64,000 bases of DNA from Clitoria ternatea (taxonomy: Eukaryota > Streptophyta > Magnoliopsida > Fabales > Fabaceae): NCBI GenBank assembly GCA_037962975.1, contig CM075671.1:12261001-12325000 (forward strand). Reading direction: 5' to 3'. This document shows, one piece after another, positions 34,401-44,867 of the stretch. The position numbers and the translations under genes were made by a program. Position 1 is the first letter of the stretch; each line of letters starts with the position of its first letter. The notes under the pieces were generated by a model. The model was not told where the DNA came from. It made no database searches and saw nothing but the letters and a program-made list of their open reading frames with translations.

Positions 34401-37400
34401 TTGTATGTTGATTTTAGACTAAACACACAATTCAATCCTTAAAAAATATCATTCAATCTAATTTAATTTAGCCCCTTTAAAAAAAGTCACTAGATAGTCC
34501 CACAAAATTACAAATGTGGAACAATTTAATCCTTCGCTGCATTTAACTTCGGGATAATATCCTTGACAGTGTTTTCTTAACAAAGGTTCCTTCTGTTTAT
34601 TTCTAATGTTTTTGCCAGCAATAACACTGGTTGTCATGCTGGTTGATCTGTTGACTAAATTTGGTCTTCTTTTCCATTATAGGACTGGTATTTGCTGGCA
34701 CAAGAAATGGGAATGCACAGGAATTACTTTATGAATTTGCTATATACTTTCTCAATGAGGTTGGTCCATAGATATACTGCCTTATTCCTCCTCCATACTT
34801 GTTAAGTGGTTGGCTCTAAATGGCTCTAAATGGTCTTGCAGATTAAGCCTGTTTCTCCGACGAGTGGAAATGTTTTTCCAAAGGGACTGTCTCGTTACAT
34901 TGATCGTGGTACACTAGAGACATGCCTTCACCTTACCGTTCTTTCTCTGTCCGTGGTACCTGCTTCCCCCATCCACCCAATGTCAACTAATTGAAAGATT
35001 AAATTTATGGCTAAAAATTCTATGGTTAAACTTCTATGTGCCAGGTTATGGCTGGGTCAGGACATTTACAAACCTTTCGGTTGTTGAGATTCCTAAGGAG
35101 CAGGAATTGTGCAGACGGGCAGTCCAGTTATGGTATTCAGATGGCTGTAAGTTCTACATGTTGTCTTTTTATTGTTTCAATTAATATTTTAAAAATAAAT
35201 CTAGACATTCGTATACTTGTTGATGGTTTAAAGTTTGTATACTTGTTTATGAAAGTAGTATCAAAGAATCTATTTGAAGATTGTATACTTCCTGTACTTC
35301 ATTTTTGAAACAAGCTTTATTTGTATGATCTATGTTCAGGAAACATCTTGTTTAAGCTTGAAATTTATTTTGTTAATAATTGATTTTGTTAATTACCTTT
35401 CCCCTGTCTCAATTATAATTTGTCTTATGAACCCGGTGTTTTAGGTAAGCTTAGCTACCGGTTTCTTGTTTCTTGGTGGTGGAATGAGAACATTTTCAAC
35501 AAACAACAGTTCTATTGCTGCTTTGCTCATTACTCTTTATCCACGCTTACCAACTGGACCAAACGATAACAGGTGCCACCTTCAGGTATGGCAGATTGCA
35601 GGGATTACTGCACCTCATTATAAAATCTTAAATTTCCTTCTGTTTACCCTTGAAAATTAAGTTCTGAAAAATATTTCTTTGCAGGCATTTCGTCATCTGT
35701 ATGTCCTTGCAACAGAGGCGCGATGGATTCAAACAGTAGATGTTGACACGGGTCTGCCTGTTTATGCTCCTCTTGAGGTCACAATTAGAGAAACTGAGCA
35801 TTATGCAGAATCAAGCTTTTGTGAGGTCACCCCTTGCCTACTTCCAGAACGATCAATTGTAAGTGTGATTGTGAGTGGCCTATGAATTAAATCTGCGTCG
35901 TACTTCAATTGTCTTAGTTCATCAATTTTGGCGCACAATTATTTTAATCTTATGTTTGAACTTTGATTTATCGTTTGTTCAATTGATTTTGGACTATATA
36001 TTTCTTAATTATTGAAGCAAAGAAAAGCATTTGTAGATCTAATTTGTATGGACATTGGTGGTTACAGTTGAAAAGAATACGTGTTTGTGGGCCTCGCTAC
36101 TGGCCTCAAATAATAGATTTTACCCCTGAAGGTAAACATACACCTGTTATTATTTATTTGCTTATGCTGATTTGAGATTTCTGGAGTTTTGTACTTTTTA
36201 AATGAGCAACTGCATATTATGGATTTAATAACAGATAAACCTTGGTGGAATATTGTGGACAAAGATAAACCATTTAATTCAGGTATTCTTTTTATCAAGA
36301 GAAAGGTGGGAGCTTGTTCATATGTTGATGATCCCATTGGTTGCCAGTCACTGCTGTCTCGGGCAATGCACAAGGTTCAACTTGATACTGTTAGCCATGT
36401 TTACACCAAGTGTTATACAGCCATTTTGATTTTTTCCTTGAACCAGGTATTTGGCCTGACAAATTTAAAAGCATCCAATACAATCACCGACATTCGTGGC
36501 GGATCTGGTTCTGTCACAGTTGACCAGCTAGTCAGTACCTTCTCGTCTGATCCTAGTTTGATTGCTTTTGCACGGCTCTGCTGTGACCCCTCCTGGTACA
36601 ATAGGTAAGTTCATATTTGTAGATTATTTTCTTATCCCAATTCCTGTGCCCTGGCATTGATGTTCTAGTTGATTATGTTTTTAGTATTTCATTCTATTTG
36701 TTTGATTCATGAAAAGATTTTTACATAATTTGATGAATAGTATCTGGTTGGATATATAACAACAATTTTAAGTTTTATTAGACTGGTGCCAACAGAACAA
36801 ATCTTGGGATAATTGGATAAGTGGGAAAACTCTGATTGCTCACCCACGCTAATTCTGGAAGCTGTACTTTGTTGCAGATGAAATTTAATTCTTTCTTTAA
36901 AAGAAATTTTTATTTGAGAAAGAAAGAAGCACAAAAGATTGGGGGATGCTAAATTCTATACAAGTGATACAAATATAGGGAGCTCCTAAAAAGTAGTCAG
37001 TATAAGAGAGCTGTCCAGTTTCCTTGCATATTTGAACTACTAATTCCCTGATACACACCAAAAAGAGAAATAATGATTCTATCCCGTAACAAGTTCAGAT
37101 GTGAGGAAATGCCCTTGGAAATGAGGGCGAGAAGGTCAGGTTCATCTGTCTTTGCATCATAATTAGCCTGACCAAGGGCTTTTCTTCAAGGAGGCTGTTT
37201 TATTTTATTTTTTGGGTTTCTAACCATTTATATTCTATAATTCCTGACGGTTTTACATTCCTTTGCTGTAAAGATAGCACGATATTGAAATATACTAATG
37301 AAAAATGGTTGCAGATCTGATGTTGATTTCAAGGAATTTTGCTTGCAAGTATTATTTGAGTGTGTGAGTAAGGATAGACCACCTCTTTTACAGGTAATAT

Positions 37401-38396
37401 GTACTTATTAGAAGGATAATTCTGAGTGGCTTAAAAATGTGATTTTCATTAATCCAGCTATTGAATACAATATTCTCATGTTGATCATACATGCCAAGTT
37501 CAAGTTCAACTAAATTTAAAGTAGTCAGTGATCTCTTCTATTTTAGATTTTCCATACTGGTAACTAAATATTAGCAGCATAATTAAATTTTTAATGACTA
37601 TGGAAATTTATGAGATGAGTTGTTTCTTGCAAGTGACATGATTCTGCTCTTCTCACTTATATGTCCCCATTACATGTGTGGGCACCCATGTGCATACTTG
37701 CACATATATATAAGTTAATAACTGGTGTAATATCTATGCTTGCAATAACCATTAGATAATTGAGAATTTGAGATTTTGCACTTCTAAAATTTGCAATATT
37801 TTATTGGCAATTTTGTTATCCAGGTATACTTGTCTTTATACACAGCAGTTGAATCAATGTCTGAGCAGGTTACTACTGGTGCCATTGTTTTTGGTGATTC
37901 TCTCTCTCTATCTGGTTTTAAGGTGAGTTTTATGCTTGGTCGGGGTCCTCATGCACTAGACCACTGCTCATAGGCATGTTTGTGACTTAATGCTAATTTT
38001 ATTTGTATCTGCTTGCAGCTTGCACTGACATACATTGAGGCATTGATGACTGGAAAATTATCTGCTCCGAAAGGTGGAATTGTGCAATCAACGTTTGTTG
38101 GTTCTCTTAGGAAGCAGGTGGAAGAGCTTCTAAATTGTTCACCGGAATTGAAGGATGATTTCCATAAATATTTGAAATTTGGAAAATGGCCTGATGGGGA
38201 CTCCGTAGATAAACGCTCTAAACTTCTTGCTTGGTTCCTTCAATGGTTTGATGTACCAGCTTCATCTGTAATCAGGACAGCTGTTGATAGGGTTAAGCCT
38301 AAAATTATGTCGTCATCTTCTGTTCCCTTGTTACATCTATTTTTCCCAAGAACTCATATCAATGTGATTAGGGAGATAGATAGATGTTTGTCATGA
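4471..38396 (+). CDS. APC1: APC1, anaphase-promoting complex/cyclosome subunit 1 (37 exons)
   Basis: APC1 is the largest scaffold subunit of the APC/C, the nuclear E3 ubiquitin ligase that targets cyclins and securin. The product starts MSTGVRCLTVLGEFKPFG, as plant APC1 does, and ends IREIDRCLS. Exons: 4471-4697, 4916-4979, 6646-6730, 13862-14100, 15622-15727, 15822-15982, 17118-17305, 17372-17441, 19212-19382, 19519-20009, 21065-21527, 21897-22235, 22815-22898, 28045-28137, 28242-28301, 28406-28504, 29450-29590, 31490-31570, 31959-32030, 32277-32348, 32817-32910, 32991-33070, 33221-33274, 33427-33504, 33940-34061, 34153-34313, 34683-34759, 34842-34955, 35045-35146, 35445-35585, 35685-35858, 36068-36131, 36235-36374, 36447-36604, 37315-37393, 37824-37922, 38019-38396. 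The sum is 5421 nt (1806 codons plus stop), with every junction GT-AG and in phase. The N-terminal half is the WD40-like propeller region. Residues from about 1000 to 1440 carry proteasome/cyclosome repeats (for example GLMLGLAASYRG, ALMSVGILYEGSAHP, VSLATGFLFLGGG). Introns 3 (7.1 kb) and 13 (5.1 kb) are swollen by transposons, yet no exon is damaged. The exon model is my reading and has not been checked against RNA. Confidence 0.95.
7055..7416. repeat. Long inverted repeat (foldback/MITE-like) in APC1 intron 3
   Basis: Two arms of roughly 170 bp (about 7055-7226 and 7251-7416) are inverted copies of each other, separated by a loop of about 24 nt. The inner 110-120 bp of each arm are nearly identical, including a shared TTCTTAGGCAGTTTAA and the complementary AAGAAAAGGTTATGTAAA. 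The outer part is more diverged. No ORF is present. As RNA this part of intron 3 would fold into a long near-perfect hairpin. It is probably a non-autonomous DNA element, but I could not define a target-site duplication. Confidence 0.85.
7708..7884 (+). repeat. Left (5') LTR of the copia element
   Basis: This 177-bp LTR begins TGTTGAAATAAAATGG and differs from the right LTR by one visible substitution and the absence of a 22-bp block made of AATTAGGTA-like units. It contains a TATATATAG box (about 7815-7823) that would drive element transcription. The primer-binding site starts immediately after it. Confidence 0.9.
7885..7896 (+). other. Copia primer-binding site (initiator tRNA-Met)
   Basis: TGGTATCAGAGC follows the left LTR directly and is complementary to the 3' end of plant initiator tRNA-Met, the standard primer for copia elements. 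Confidence 0.9.
8081..12164 (+). pseudogene. Copia gag-pol polyprotein, disrupted
   Basis: The reading starts at MAAEVPKPTPL (8081). Domains in order are a UBN2-type gag, a CCHC knuckle (CTYCKRADHTKETC), a protease with IDSGATDHM, an integrase core with its SDNGTEY segment, a reverse transcriptase with YVDDM near 11265, and RNase H with SSAEAEF. The frame is lost by a shift near 8225-8240. Stops fall at 8318-8320, 9584-9586, 9926-9928, 10145-10147 and 10427-10429. Further lesions are a shift or deletion around 10330-10430, stops at 10894-10896 and 11077-11079, and another shift near 11245. A segment also seems missing inside the reverse transcriptase around 11400. It cannot make a functional polyprotein. 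The longest open pieces are 8327-9586 and 11265-12164. Confidence 0.92.
12172..12370 (+). repeat. Right (3') LTR of the copia element
   Basis: This LTR is 199 bp, nearly identical to the left one apart from one substitution and an extra 22 bp of short AATTAGGTA-like repeats. It follows the polypurine tract GAGGGGGAG and is followed directly by the CCCTC target duplication. Confidence 0.9.
14157..15535. mobile_element. hAT-type non-autonomous element in APC1 intron 4 (outer)
   Basis: The ends are inverted repeats: CAATGTTGTCAAAATTGAGA on the left and CAATGTTGTCAAAATGATAA on the other strand at the right. Flanking 8-mers CTTGTCAC and GTTGTGAA match at only five positions, consistent with an old insertion. 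No transposase is visible. It contains a second, younger element of the same type at 14676-15303. Confidence 0.65.
14676..15303. mobile_element. hAT-type MITE nested inside the intron 4 element (inner)
   Basis: The 628-bp element has ends CAAGGTTGACAAAATC and, inverted at the right, CATGGTTGACAAAATCGG. It is flanked by an exact 8-bp duplication, GATAAGAG, at 14668-14675 and 15304-15311, the hAT signature. Short repeats of ATCGTAAA fill both subterminal regions. No protein could be recognised; the 116-codon minus-strand ORF at 14884-15234 is probably chance. Confidence 0.82.
16679..17122. repeat. Tandem duplication covering the intron 6 / exon 7 boundary
   Basis: About 220 bp are present twice in a row (about 16679-16895 and 16896-17122), with roughly 217 bp between copies at the left side and 227 bp at the right because of small indels. 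The copied unit includes the end of intron 6, the acceptor ...TGATTGCTAG and the first nine bases of exon 7 (GTATTTATG). A second acceptor-like site therefore lies at 16889-16890, 227 bp upstream of the real one at 17116-17117. Confidence 0.88.
17669..17814. repeat. MITE in APC1 intron 8
   Basis: This 146-bp stretch has inverted ends: CCTTGGGGTACACTTTAAAC on the left and CCTTAGGGCACATTTTAAAC on the opposite strand at the right, both followed by AATA. The AT-rich centre has no ORF. No clear target duplication was found, so the superfamily is left open. Confidence 0.7.
17844..18347 (+). mobile_element. TRIM (miniature LTR retrotransposon) in APC1 intron 8
   Basis: Two direct LTR-like repeats of about 120 bp (17844-17963 and 18229-18347) both begin TGT(C/T)AAAAGTC and share TATATAAGGTGGAAGG. 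A Met-type primer site (TGGTATC then GAGAGCC, with one inserted base) follows the first LTR at 17964. The 265-bp interior has no ORF but holds about four copies of a 60-70-bp unit with CCCATGGGCCACCC-like and ATTCCTGA cores. The LTRs differ at roughly one base in ten, so it is old. The flanks ATTTT and GTTTT fit a 5-bp target duplication with one mismatch. Confidence 0.85.
22959..23390. repeat. GC-skewed transposon remnant in APC1 intron 13
   Basis: Both ends of this stretch are rich in ACCCG/CGGGT words (for example CCGACCCACCCAAACCCG near 23103 and the opposite-sense region near 23275-23380), while the middle is AT-rich. Many plant hAT-type miniature elements have this organisation, but I found no exact terminal repeats or target duplication. 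It is therefore reported only as a probable repeat. Confidence 0.35.
24388..24640 (+). repeat. TTTCCGGCG repeat cluster upstream of the hAT transposase
   Basis: About a dozen copies or near-copies of TTTCCGGCG / TCTCCGGCGAG recur every 18-22 bp between the left end of the element and the transposase start. A second run of GGGCTGTTGAAG-like units follows at about 24683-24780. Other hAT transposases bind short subterminal repeats; a similar role here is inference. Confidence 0.7.
24804..27491 (+). CDS. hAT-family transposase (808 residues, four exons)
   Basis: Exons 24804-25818, 25907-26716, 26811-26929 and 27009-27491 join through three short GT-AG introns (88, 94 and 79 bp) into 2427 nt with no internal stop. 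Residues about 50-85 form a BED-type zinc finger (CDFCGK, later RAKRHQ and C residues). Residues from about 213 form a DUF659-type domain with SDGWTD and VITDNGSNY. CAAHCLDLMLEDIG follows, as in plant hAT transposases of this group. Exon 3 and the start of exon 4 give the C-terminal dimerisation domain (SSSGCERNWSMFEQ, then SKKRSRLEHQR). The last 150 residues are strongly acidic. The start is the first ATG after the repeat-rich leader. Such proteins cut at the terminal repeats and reinsert with 8-bp duplications, matching the element ends seen here. Confidence 0.93.
30522..31020 (-). mobile_element. TRIM in APC1 intron 17, antisense to the gene
   Basis: Two 121-bp LTRs (30522-30642 and 30900-31020) read TGTTAAAAAGTC at their 5' ends on the minus strand. 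The primer site TGGTATCAGAGCC (30899-30887) follows the right-hand LTR directly. An exact 5-bp target duplication, CCTCT, lies at 30517-30521 and 31021-31025. The interior consists of about four diverged 60-65-bp units with AGGAATGGA and ACGGGTGGCC cores and has no credible ORF. It belongs to the same family as the TRIM in intron 8 but lies in the opposite direction. Confidence 0.9.
31104..31414 (-). repeat. Possible solo LTR in APC1 intron 17
   Basis: Read on the minus strand this 311-bp stretch begins TGATAATGTATGAG and ends ATCCCAACA. It carries a TATATAAATACAG box followed by a CT-rich region, an arrangement like a copia LTR. No second copy, primer site or clear target duplication is visible, so this is only a suggestion. 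Confidence 0.35.
33595..33814. mobile_element. Tourist-like (PIF/Harbinger) MITE in APC1 intron 24
   Basis: The 220-bp stretch has ends GGGTGAGTTTGAAAG and, inverted, GGGTACATTTGGATA. Both flanks carry TTA (33592-33594 and 33815-33817), the 3-bp target of PIF/Harbinger elements. The interior is AT-rich with repeated AACTTATT words and holds no ORF. Confidence 0.7.
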
Positions 38397-39242
38397 TGAT
38401 TGTATCTCAGCTTTAGTCTTTTGACTTTTACTAATACCAATGTACAGAGTAGTCGTCAGTGTAGCTGGCAAGGTGATTTTGCTTCCGCAAGTCAAATTGG
38501 TGTTGAGATTTGAGTGTCTGTGGAAGTGCTTTCACTAAGAAGCAAGTTATGACGAGCTCCAGTTGCATCTAACATGTAAAAGTATAGTTTATGGCCAATT
38601 TTTTAGTAGGACTCTTCTGTATCTACATTTTTTTTATATCATTGTATTTCAAATATTGTATTATGTATTAAAACTTGTTCAAATCATTCAATAGCCTGTA
38701 ATATTAATTCATCGAGTAGCAGAAAACTATTACTTTTTTAATACACAATTCAGTTATATACTTGTATTAAAATTATGTCATTGCTGGTTTTAATCTGGTC
38801 TAATTTTACAGGAGTCCGAGCCGTGTATTTTCTATAGTAGAAAACATTATGTAATCGAAGTTATCTTATTGTCCACGTTCAGACGTAGCATTATGATGTG
38901 CAATTATTTTGAAATGGAGAGTTTGAAACAATTATCCTTTGAAAATAAACTAAAGAAAACCTTTATTTTCTCTTCGTTCAAGGAACAAGGATCCATTGTA
39001 CATTTTAGGAGTTTGCTTTGCTTTCGTATTCCGCTATTTGACCTAACAGAGAAACATGAGGGAATGAAACGGGGGAAATGCCCAAATCCTATAGAAGTCA
39101 ATAAAAGGTAACTAAAATTACAAAAAGTCTGAGAGATGCTGAGGCATTCAAGGGAAAATGGTGTTTTGGTTTCACAAGGATAAGGAGAAATAATATGAAT
39201 TAAGTAAAGAGAAAAAAGGTGAAAATATTTATACTTTGTAGG
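38397..39242. other. APC1 3' UTR and convergent intergenic spacer
   Basis: No coding sequence is visible here. The first 300 or so bases presumably form the APC1 3' UTR, and the right end that of the minus-strand acetyltransferase gene, which points towards APC1. The two transcription units may come close or overlap, but no polyadenylation signal is distinct enough to place. Confidence 0.4.
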
Positions 39243-42200
39243 TCAAGATTGAGAGATGATGCGCGTGTAAAGGAACTCATTCCAAGTATCGGGTAAACCT
39301 GGTAAACACCAATGAATACAATCTGCGTATGTAGTTGGGTCAGCTTGTTGTTCCGGAGTTAGCATTTTGCCTTGACGAATTGTGTAAACAGAGGTGTGTG
39401 CATCTTTTCGAAGTTCTGATAAAGTAGTGATGTTAATGAAGTACACTGGAACCTTCATTGATTGTGTCACATTGTTGGCAATGGCAAAAAGACGACGATC
39501 TGTACCCACATCCAATGGTGTCGACATATTTAGAATTGGAGTAGTTTCTTTCGCACATTTTATGCCATTTGGGTTGTTCCAATTCTCACTCCTATAAAAT
39601 CATTATACAAAATCATTAAGTTAAATGTAAATTCTCACTATAGTAACTATGTAAAAATTAAAAAAGTACTATATTACAGAGAGATTTTTTTTCACACAAA
39701 AAAATGAAGGTGAAGACAACAATGAAAATAATAAAATGTCACTGAGATGACATCAACATAAAAAAGATTTAACCGAATTGATTAAAGTAAATATATAAGT
39801 TATAAATCTCTATTACATATATTTGATTTCTATTGAAACAAAAAAATATCATGATAAACTTAAGATTAAATACTTGATGGAGAAATACATGAAACTTAAA
39901 TTTATCATTGGTGCCAATTAGTCGTTAAAATGAATTAGTAGTTAAGTTTTTCAAAATAACAAATTGATGATTGAAGTTATCAATTATAAAACGGAACATT
40001 TTAAAATGAAAATGACATTTTCAACTATTTTTCATATATTGACCAATGAATGACATGTAATTTACTGGTTCAAAAGAAGGCATAAAATCCTTGTATCTAC
40101 CAAAGATGATTAGTTAGATATGACGTAGCACCTTAACATATAACCTCTTTTTTTTTACATCTTTAATTACTCAAATTATACTTTTTCTACTATTTCTTTT
40201 GAATTTTCTGATGACATTTGTTATTTCTTCTTTCTCTCCTCCTAAGATGTGCACATTTCAAGGTATGTGAAATCATCATATTGTGAAATTAATATTTGTT
40301 TGTTGAATCTTCAAAGATGAAAAGGCAGAATTTTAGATATGGTGATTACTTGATATGAAGAGGGGAAGTGCTGCTGAAGAAAACTTTTGTTCTATTTGGA
40401 TCAATGTTGTCATCTACCCATTTTGACCATGTGTTGATTACTCTCCCATATGCTATTGGCCGAGGGACCTCATCATATTCTGTAGACCCTTCATCAAATG
40501 ACCCTCGTCTATTGCACCAAATATTCACACCCCAAGTACACAAAATCATGAATTTGCTTGAAAAACACGAAACTTTTAAAGAGGGCAAAAAGGGGTAGAG
40601 TGATCTCATGCTTACAAGACTTTCATGGTGAAGGTGTTCATCCACCATATGTAGGTGTTGAAGATCAAGTAGTCCACATTCTTCCAATTCACTCCATGCT
40701 TTTCGATCGATTCAGGCATGATTATACGGTTCAATATGCTGTGCATATTTGGATCATCTGAATTTGACTCCACCAGGAACGGTGCCCAATAGAATTCCAC
40801 CGTAGTAACGTGGTCTGGTTCCTACGCAAATATAACCAACTATGTCACTTAACATGAGTGCAAACTAAGCAATATTTCCTAGATTTACTATATTTCCTGA
40901 CACAAGGTGTCCTTTCTTAACTACCAAGAGATTGGCACAGTCTCCCATGCCACATCTTCCATGTAAAGGCCTAAATGGGTAACTTCTCATCAAATTCAGT
41001 GGCCCACCAACAGTGCACAAAATAATTCTTATTTTATTTTAGCTTTACTTCGCATTTGATTTTTTATCGGGTAACTCAAATATGACTAGTCAAAAATATG
41101 TTTTGAATTTATTAATCATATGGAGTTGAATGATATATTAATTAATATGTATAATCAAGATGATACCGTAACTTAATTTTACTAATTGAATCATCAAATA
41201 GACACTTATTTTGATTCTAGTTTATACAGGATACAAATTAATGAAGATAAGAATAATATTTTTCCAATATGTTATGATTTTATGGTTGTGATTAACCATT
41301 ATGGCAATTATTATGATGATCACAATGAGCTGGAAAATATGACCAATTAGAACACCCAGAAAAGAAAAAGAAAGAAGAGAAAGACAATTACAAACCTCGA
41401 TTTTGAAGATGGCAAGTGAACCATTCTTATACCAAGTCTTATTGTCTGAGGAAACTGCAGAATTGACCATACAAACCATTGATTCCCACTGGTTCCTATT
41501 CAGTGAGTCTCCAACAAACATAAGTCTCTTCCCTCTAATCTTCTCAAACAACAGTTTTGGTTTGAACCTTAACAAGTTCACAGAAAAAGAAAAATGCAAC
41601 TAATAAGAATTTCACTAAAATAAGAATTAAATTGATAATAAAGAGAGGAAAAAAAATGAAAGAGCCAAATTAAATTCATACTTGGGCAGAGAACAATCTC
41701 TGGGCTGCCACTTCCAATTCTGATACATAGAATCTTTTCTTCCATTCCTCATGCAAGTGACTTGTGAAGTAAGGAATTCACATTGATCTTCTTTGTACAA
41801 AGGATGTGTAGCATTATCCAAAACCCACTCCCCTGTAAACAAGTCACAATCTTGTGGAGGCAACACAACCTCTTCTTCATCCTCTTCATCATCTTCCACC
41901 TCTTCCTCTTCCTCCACTCTTGCCAACTCAATCTTCTTCTCTGCTTTCTCCTCATTCACCACCACCGTTTTCAAATCAACACGCTCTTGTGTTTCATCAG
42001 AATCATCATCATCATCATCATCATCACCCTGGCTCTTCTCAAGTTGAGCCCTTGAATTCTTAGAAACCATGACTCTGAGATTGTCCCTCCCTTGATCAAC
42101 ATCTTTCTCATCGTCAGTGTCCCTTCGAACAACAACACCGTCTTCTTCCACCTTTTTTATCTCAGTGTCCCTCTGAACAACAATGACATTGTTCTCTGCA

Positions 42201-42433
42201 ACATCTTTGCTTGCACCCTTTTTCAAAGACTCAACATTTTTCGATTCTTGCTGAGCTTTAGGACTCGAAAATGGGAACTCTGCTATTGATTTAACATCCT
42301 CATTATACATGAAGACCCCAAAGAGGAATATGGAGAAGACTACTACGAAAATCGAGAGGTTGTTGTTCTTTCTACCCTTCATTGCTCCCATCTCTGAGTT
42401 GAAAAGAGGAGTCTTTCTTCTGAAAGGATGCAT
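39243..42433 (-). CDS. TBL29: Xylan O-acetyltransferase, ESKIMO1/TBL29-like (five exons)
   Basis: On the minus strand, exons 42433-41682, 41567-41396, 40821-40616, 40508-40350 and 39591-39243 join in phase to 1638 nt (545 residues). ESK1/TBL29 acetylates xylan in the Golgi during secondary-wall synthesis. The start MHPFRRKTPLF followed by NLSIFVVVFSIFLFGVFMYN is typical of ESK1, a type II protein with a signal anchor at about 26-43. An acidic stem follows, then a PMR5N domain (DCDLFTGEWV onward, about 190-250). The GDS catalytic motif is at residues 270-272 and the DxxH motif at 520-523 (DCIHW); the product ends YTRIISQS. Arabidopsis ESK1 is about 487 residues; the extra length lies in the stem, which includes eight consecutive Asp (137-144) encoded by a trinucleotide run near 42003-42027. 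Assignment to TBL29 rather than a close paralogue is by remembered similarity. Confidence 0.93.
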
Positions 42434-44811
42434 AGGTAAGAGAAAGAAAAAGAGTTAAAATGATGGTAGTAGTGATGAGTGAGGAAAGAAGACGGGAAGA
42501 GAGGTAGAAATATAGAGAAAGCAATGAGAGACATTGAAAGAGAGAAACTTGAATTCAGGTATTAGGTTGTGTTTGTTTGTTTAATTAAGGTTTGGTGAAA
42601 TGGTCTTGTCTTTCAAGAATACACAATAGGCTATTGGTGGAAGGAGACTTGTCTTTCTCGTTCCGAAGCTAGAAAGAATATCTATAATATGCGTTAAGTT
42701 TTTTTTAATATGTTAAAACTTTCATCCTAAAATTAATTGATAATAATTAGAGTGGTACAATATATATTTATACCATGTGAAATATTATGAGTTAGATATA
42801 CGACTTCTAATATTATTCAGTGAATTTTGTTATTTGTTTACGAATCAGGACAATCAATAGAAAAATTGGTTTGAAGGGTAAATATTTAATTCCTCTCTTA
42901 ATTAAAGGGTTAGTTTCAAAGACTATGAACGAAAAACAAAATGCTCATATAAAGAGTTATCTCATCTTATTTTAAATGTTTTGAAGTCAGAAAGAAAGAT
43001 TGTATCCAATAAAGAATAATGTGGTTTAAAAAAAGTAGTTACAAAAAATATTAAATACTATTTTTAAGTTTTAAATATAAGGAAATTTTAATATAAAAAT
43101 TGTCTTAAATATAAGTAAGATTATATTTTCCCAATGTTATTAAATATTTATATATTAAATATATCATTTTTGTATATATTCTCAAAGACAATTGATTCTT
43201 TGAATAATAAATAATTTAAAATGTATTTTAGGAAGCTCTATCAAATATTTGATAACACTAATGCATATAACTACTTTTAATCAACATTCTTATTATGTAT
43301 AAAGTTAATTGTTTTTACTTATGTTTGGAATGAGAAATAGGAATATTTCTTAACTGAAATCATGTTATTAATGCAAATATGAGAAAAATAAAATAAAATA
43401 AAGCAAAGGTGGATGAGAAATTTTATCTTTTTGGTTTATCATCAAATGATGGAGCTCTTCAAACTAACTAATCTAGCAAATGAGTGAGTAAATTGGATGA
43501 ATAACAAGAAGACAGTGGTTATGTTTTTTTTATTGGTGTAAATGAATTTAATTTGCATTGGAACAACTTTGAAGAATACTTGAGGGAGAGGGATTGAGAG
43601 GAGTAATCTCAAAGTCTTGTTCATAGAATAGTTGGTAGCAGTCTCAGTCAAGTGAAAGGGTGGTGGTTTTAAGGGTCTTTGGTGGACACAATGTTGTTGT
43701 CTTTCAGTTTCACTCTTCTTCCTAAGCTAACTTCAATTGAGTTGTGCTTCACTTTGAGAAGCCCACTCCAACGGCAGAGTCCACATTCATGGGGTCAATA
43801 AGTCAACTAATTAAATTTCAAAACCAAATGTTTCCATTAAATTATTTCTTAACTAAATGCTGGAATTTCTTTATCCCGTCCAAGAATAAAATTATAAAAG
43901 CGATTTAATAAGAAATATTTTTTATACTCAATGTCAAATTTATTTAAGACATTTCTTAATAACTAAAAACATTTAATAAAATTTAAATTTGAATATTCTT
44001 AAAATTATTACTAGTGCGACCAAATAGAACCCGGGGATGATCCAAACGTCTTCTTAAAATATGGGTTTAGATTTTATATTTTGAGTTCAAATTAAATCCA
44101 AATATTTTAGTCCAACCAAATAACACCCACAGTAAATTAAGCCCAAAAAAGTTCGGTAAAAATTGGATTTTTTTTTCTTCCAGACCAATTTATCATCAAT
44201 TTTCAAGACAGAATTGAATTTGATTTTTTAAAAACATAGTCTATAATAAATAACCCCTTATTTATTGGGTCAATTCAATATAGGATGGATAACGTTTTGA
44301 AATGGCCACTTGTTACATGATATTTTGAAAAATATATTTGCAACTATACATGTATATGGGCTAGTTTTGTTAGGACTTCCCATTACTCGGCTAAACTTAG
44401 TCTTCCCCGTGTATGTGTGAATTTTCTCAAGAGTTTCAACAAGTAAATGAAGACATATGTCTAGGTATGTTTGATTAAAAAATATTGGTAACACTCAACC
44501 AAGTTAGAGCAAGATTTTATCAGACAAAGCTGTCAGAAGAAGATAACAAACATCTTTCGACAGTAAAAAAAGACAATGTAATCTTATCTCTTATCTTAAC
44601 CCTTATCCGAAAAGGACATTGGAATCTACTTTCAGCCATGTAATCTTATCGTCAATAGTGTGATTTTCATATATAAATAGGAGCTAAGAGATTCAGTTTG
44701 AGGCAGAGCGAGAAAAGTCATGTAAGTTTTTTAAATAGTTATGTAACTTTTTAAGTAATCTTTTAATCATAACTATTCATATATGGTCGATTCAGATTTA
44801 CTACTCTAACT

Positions 44812-44867
<56 letters not shown>

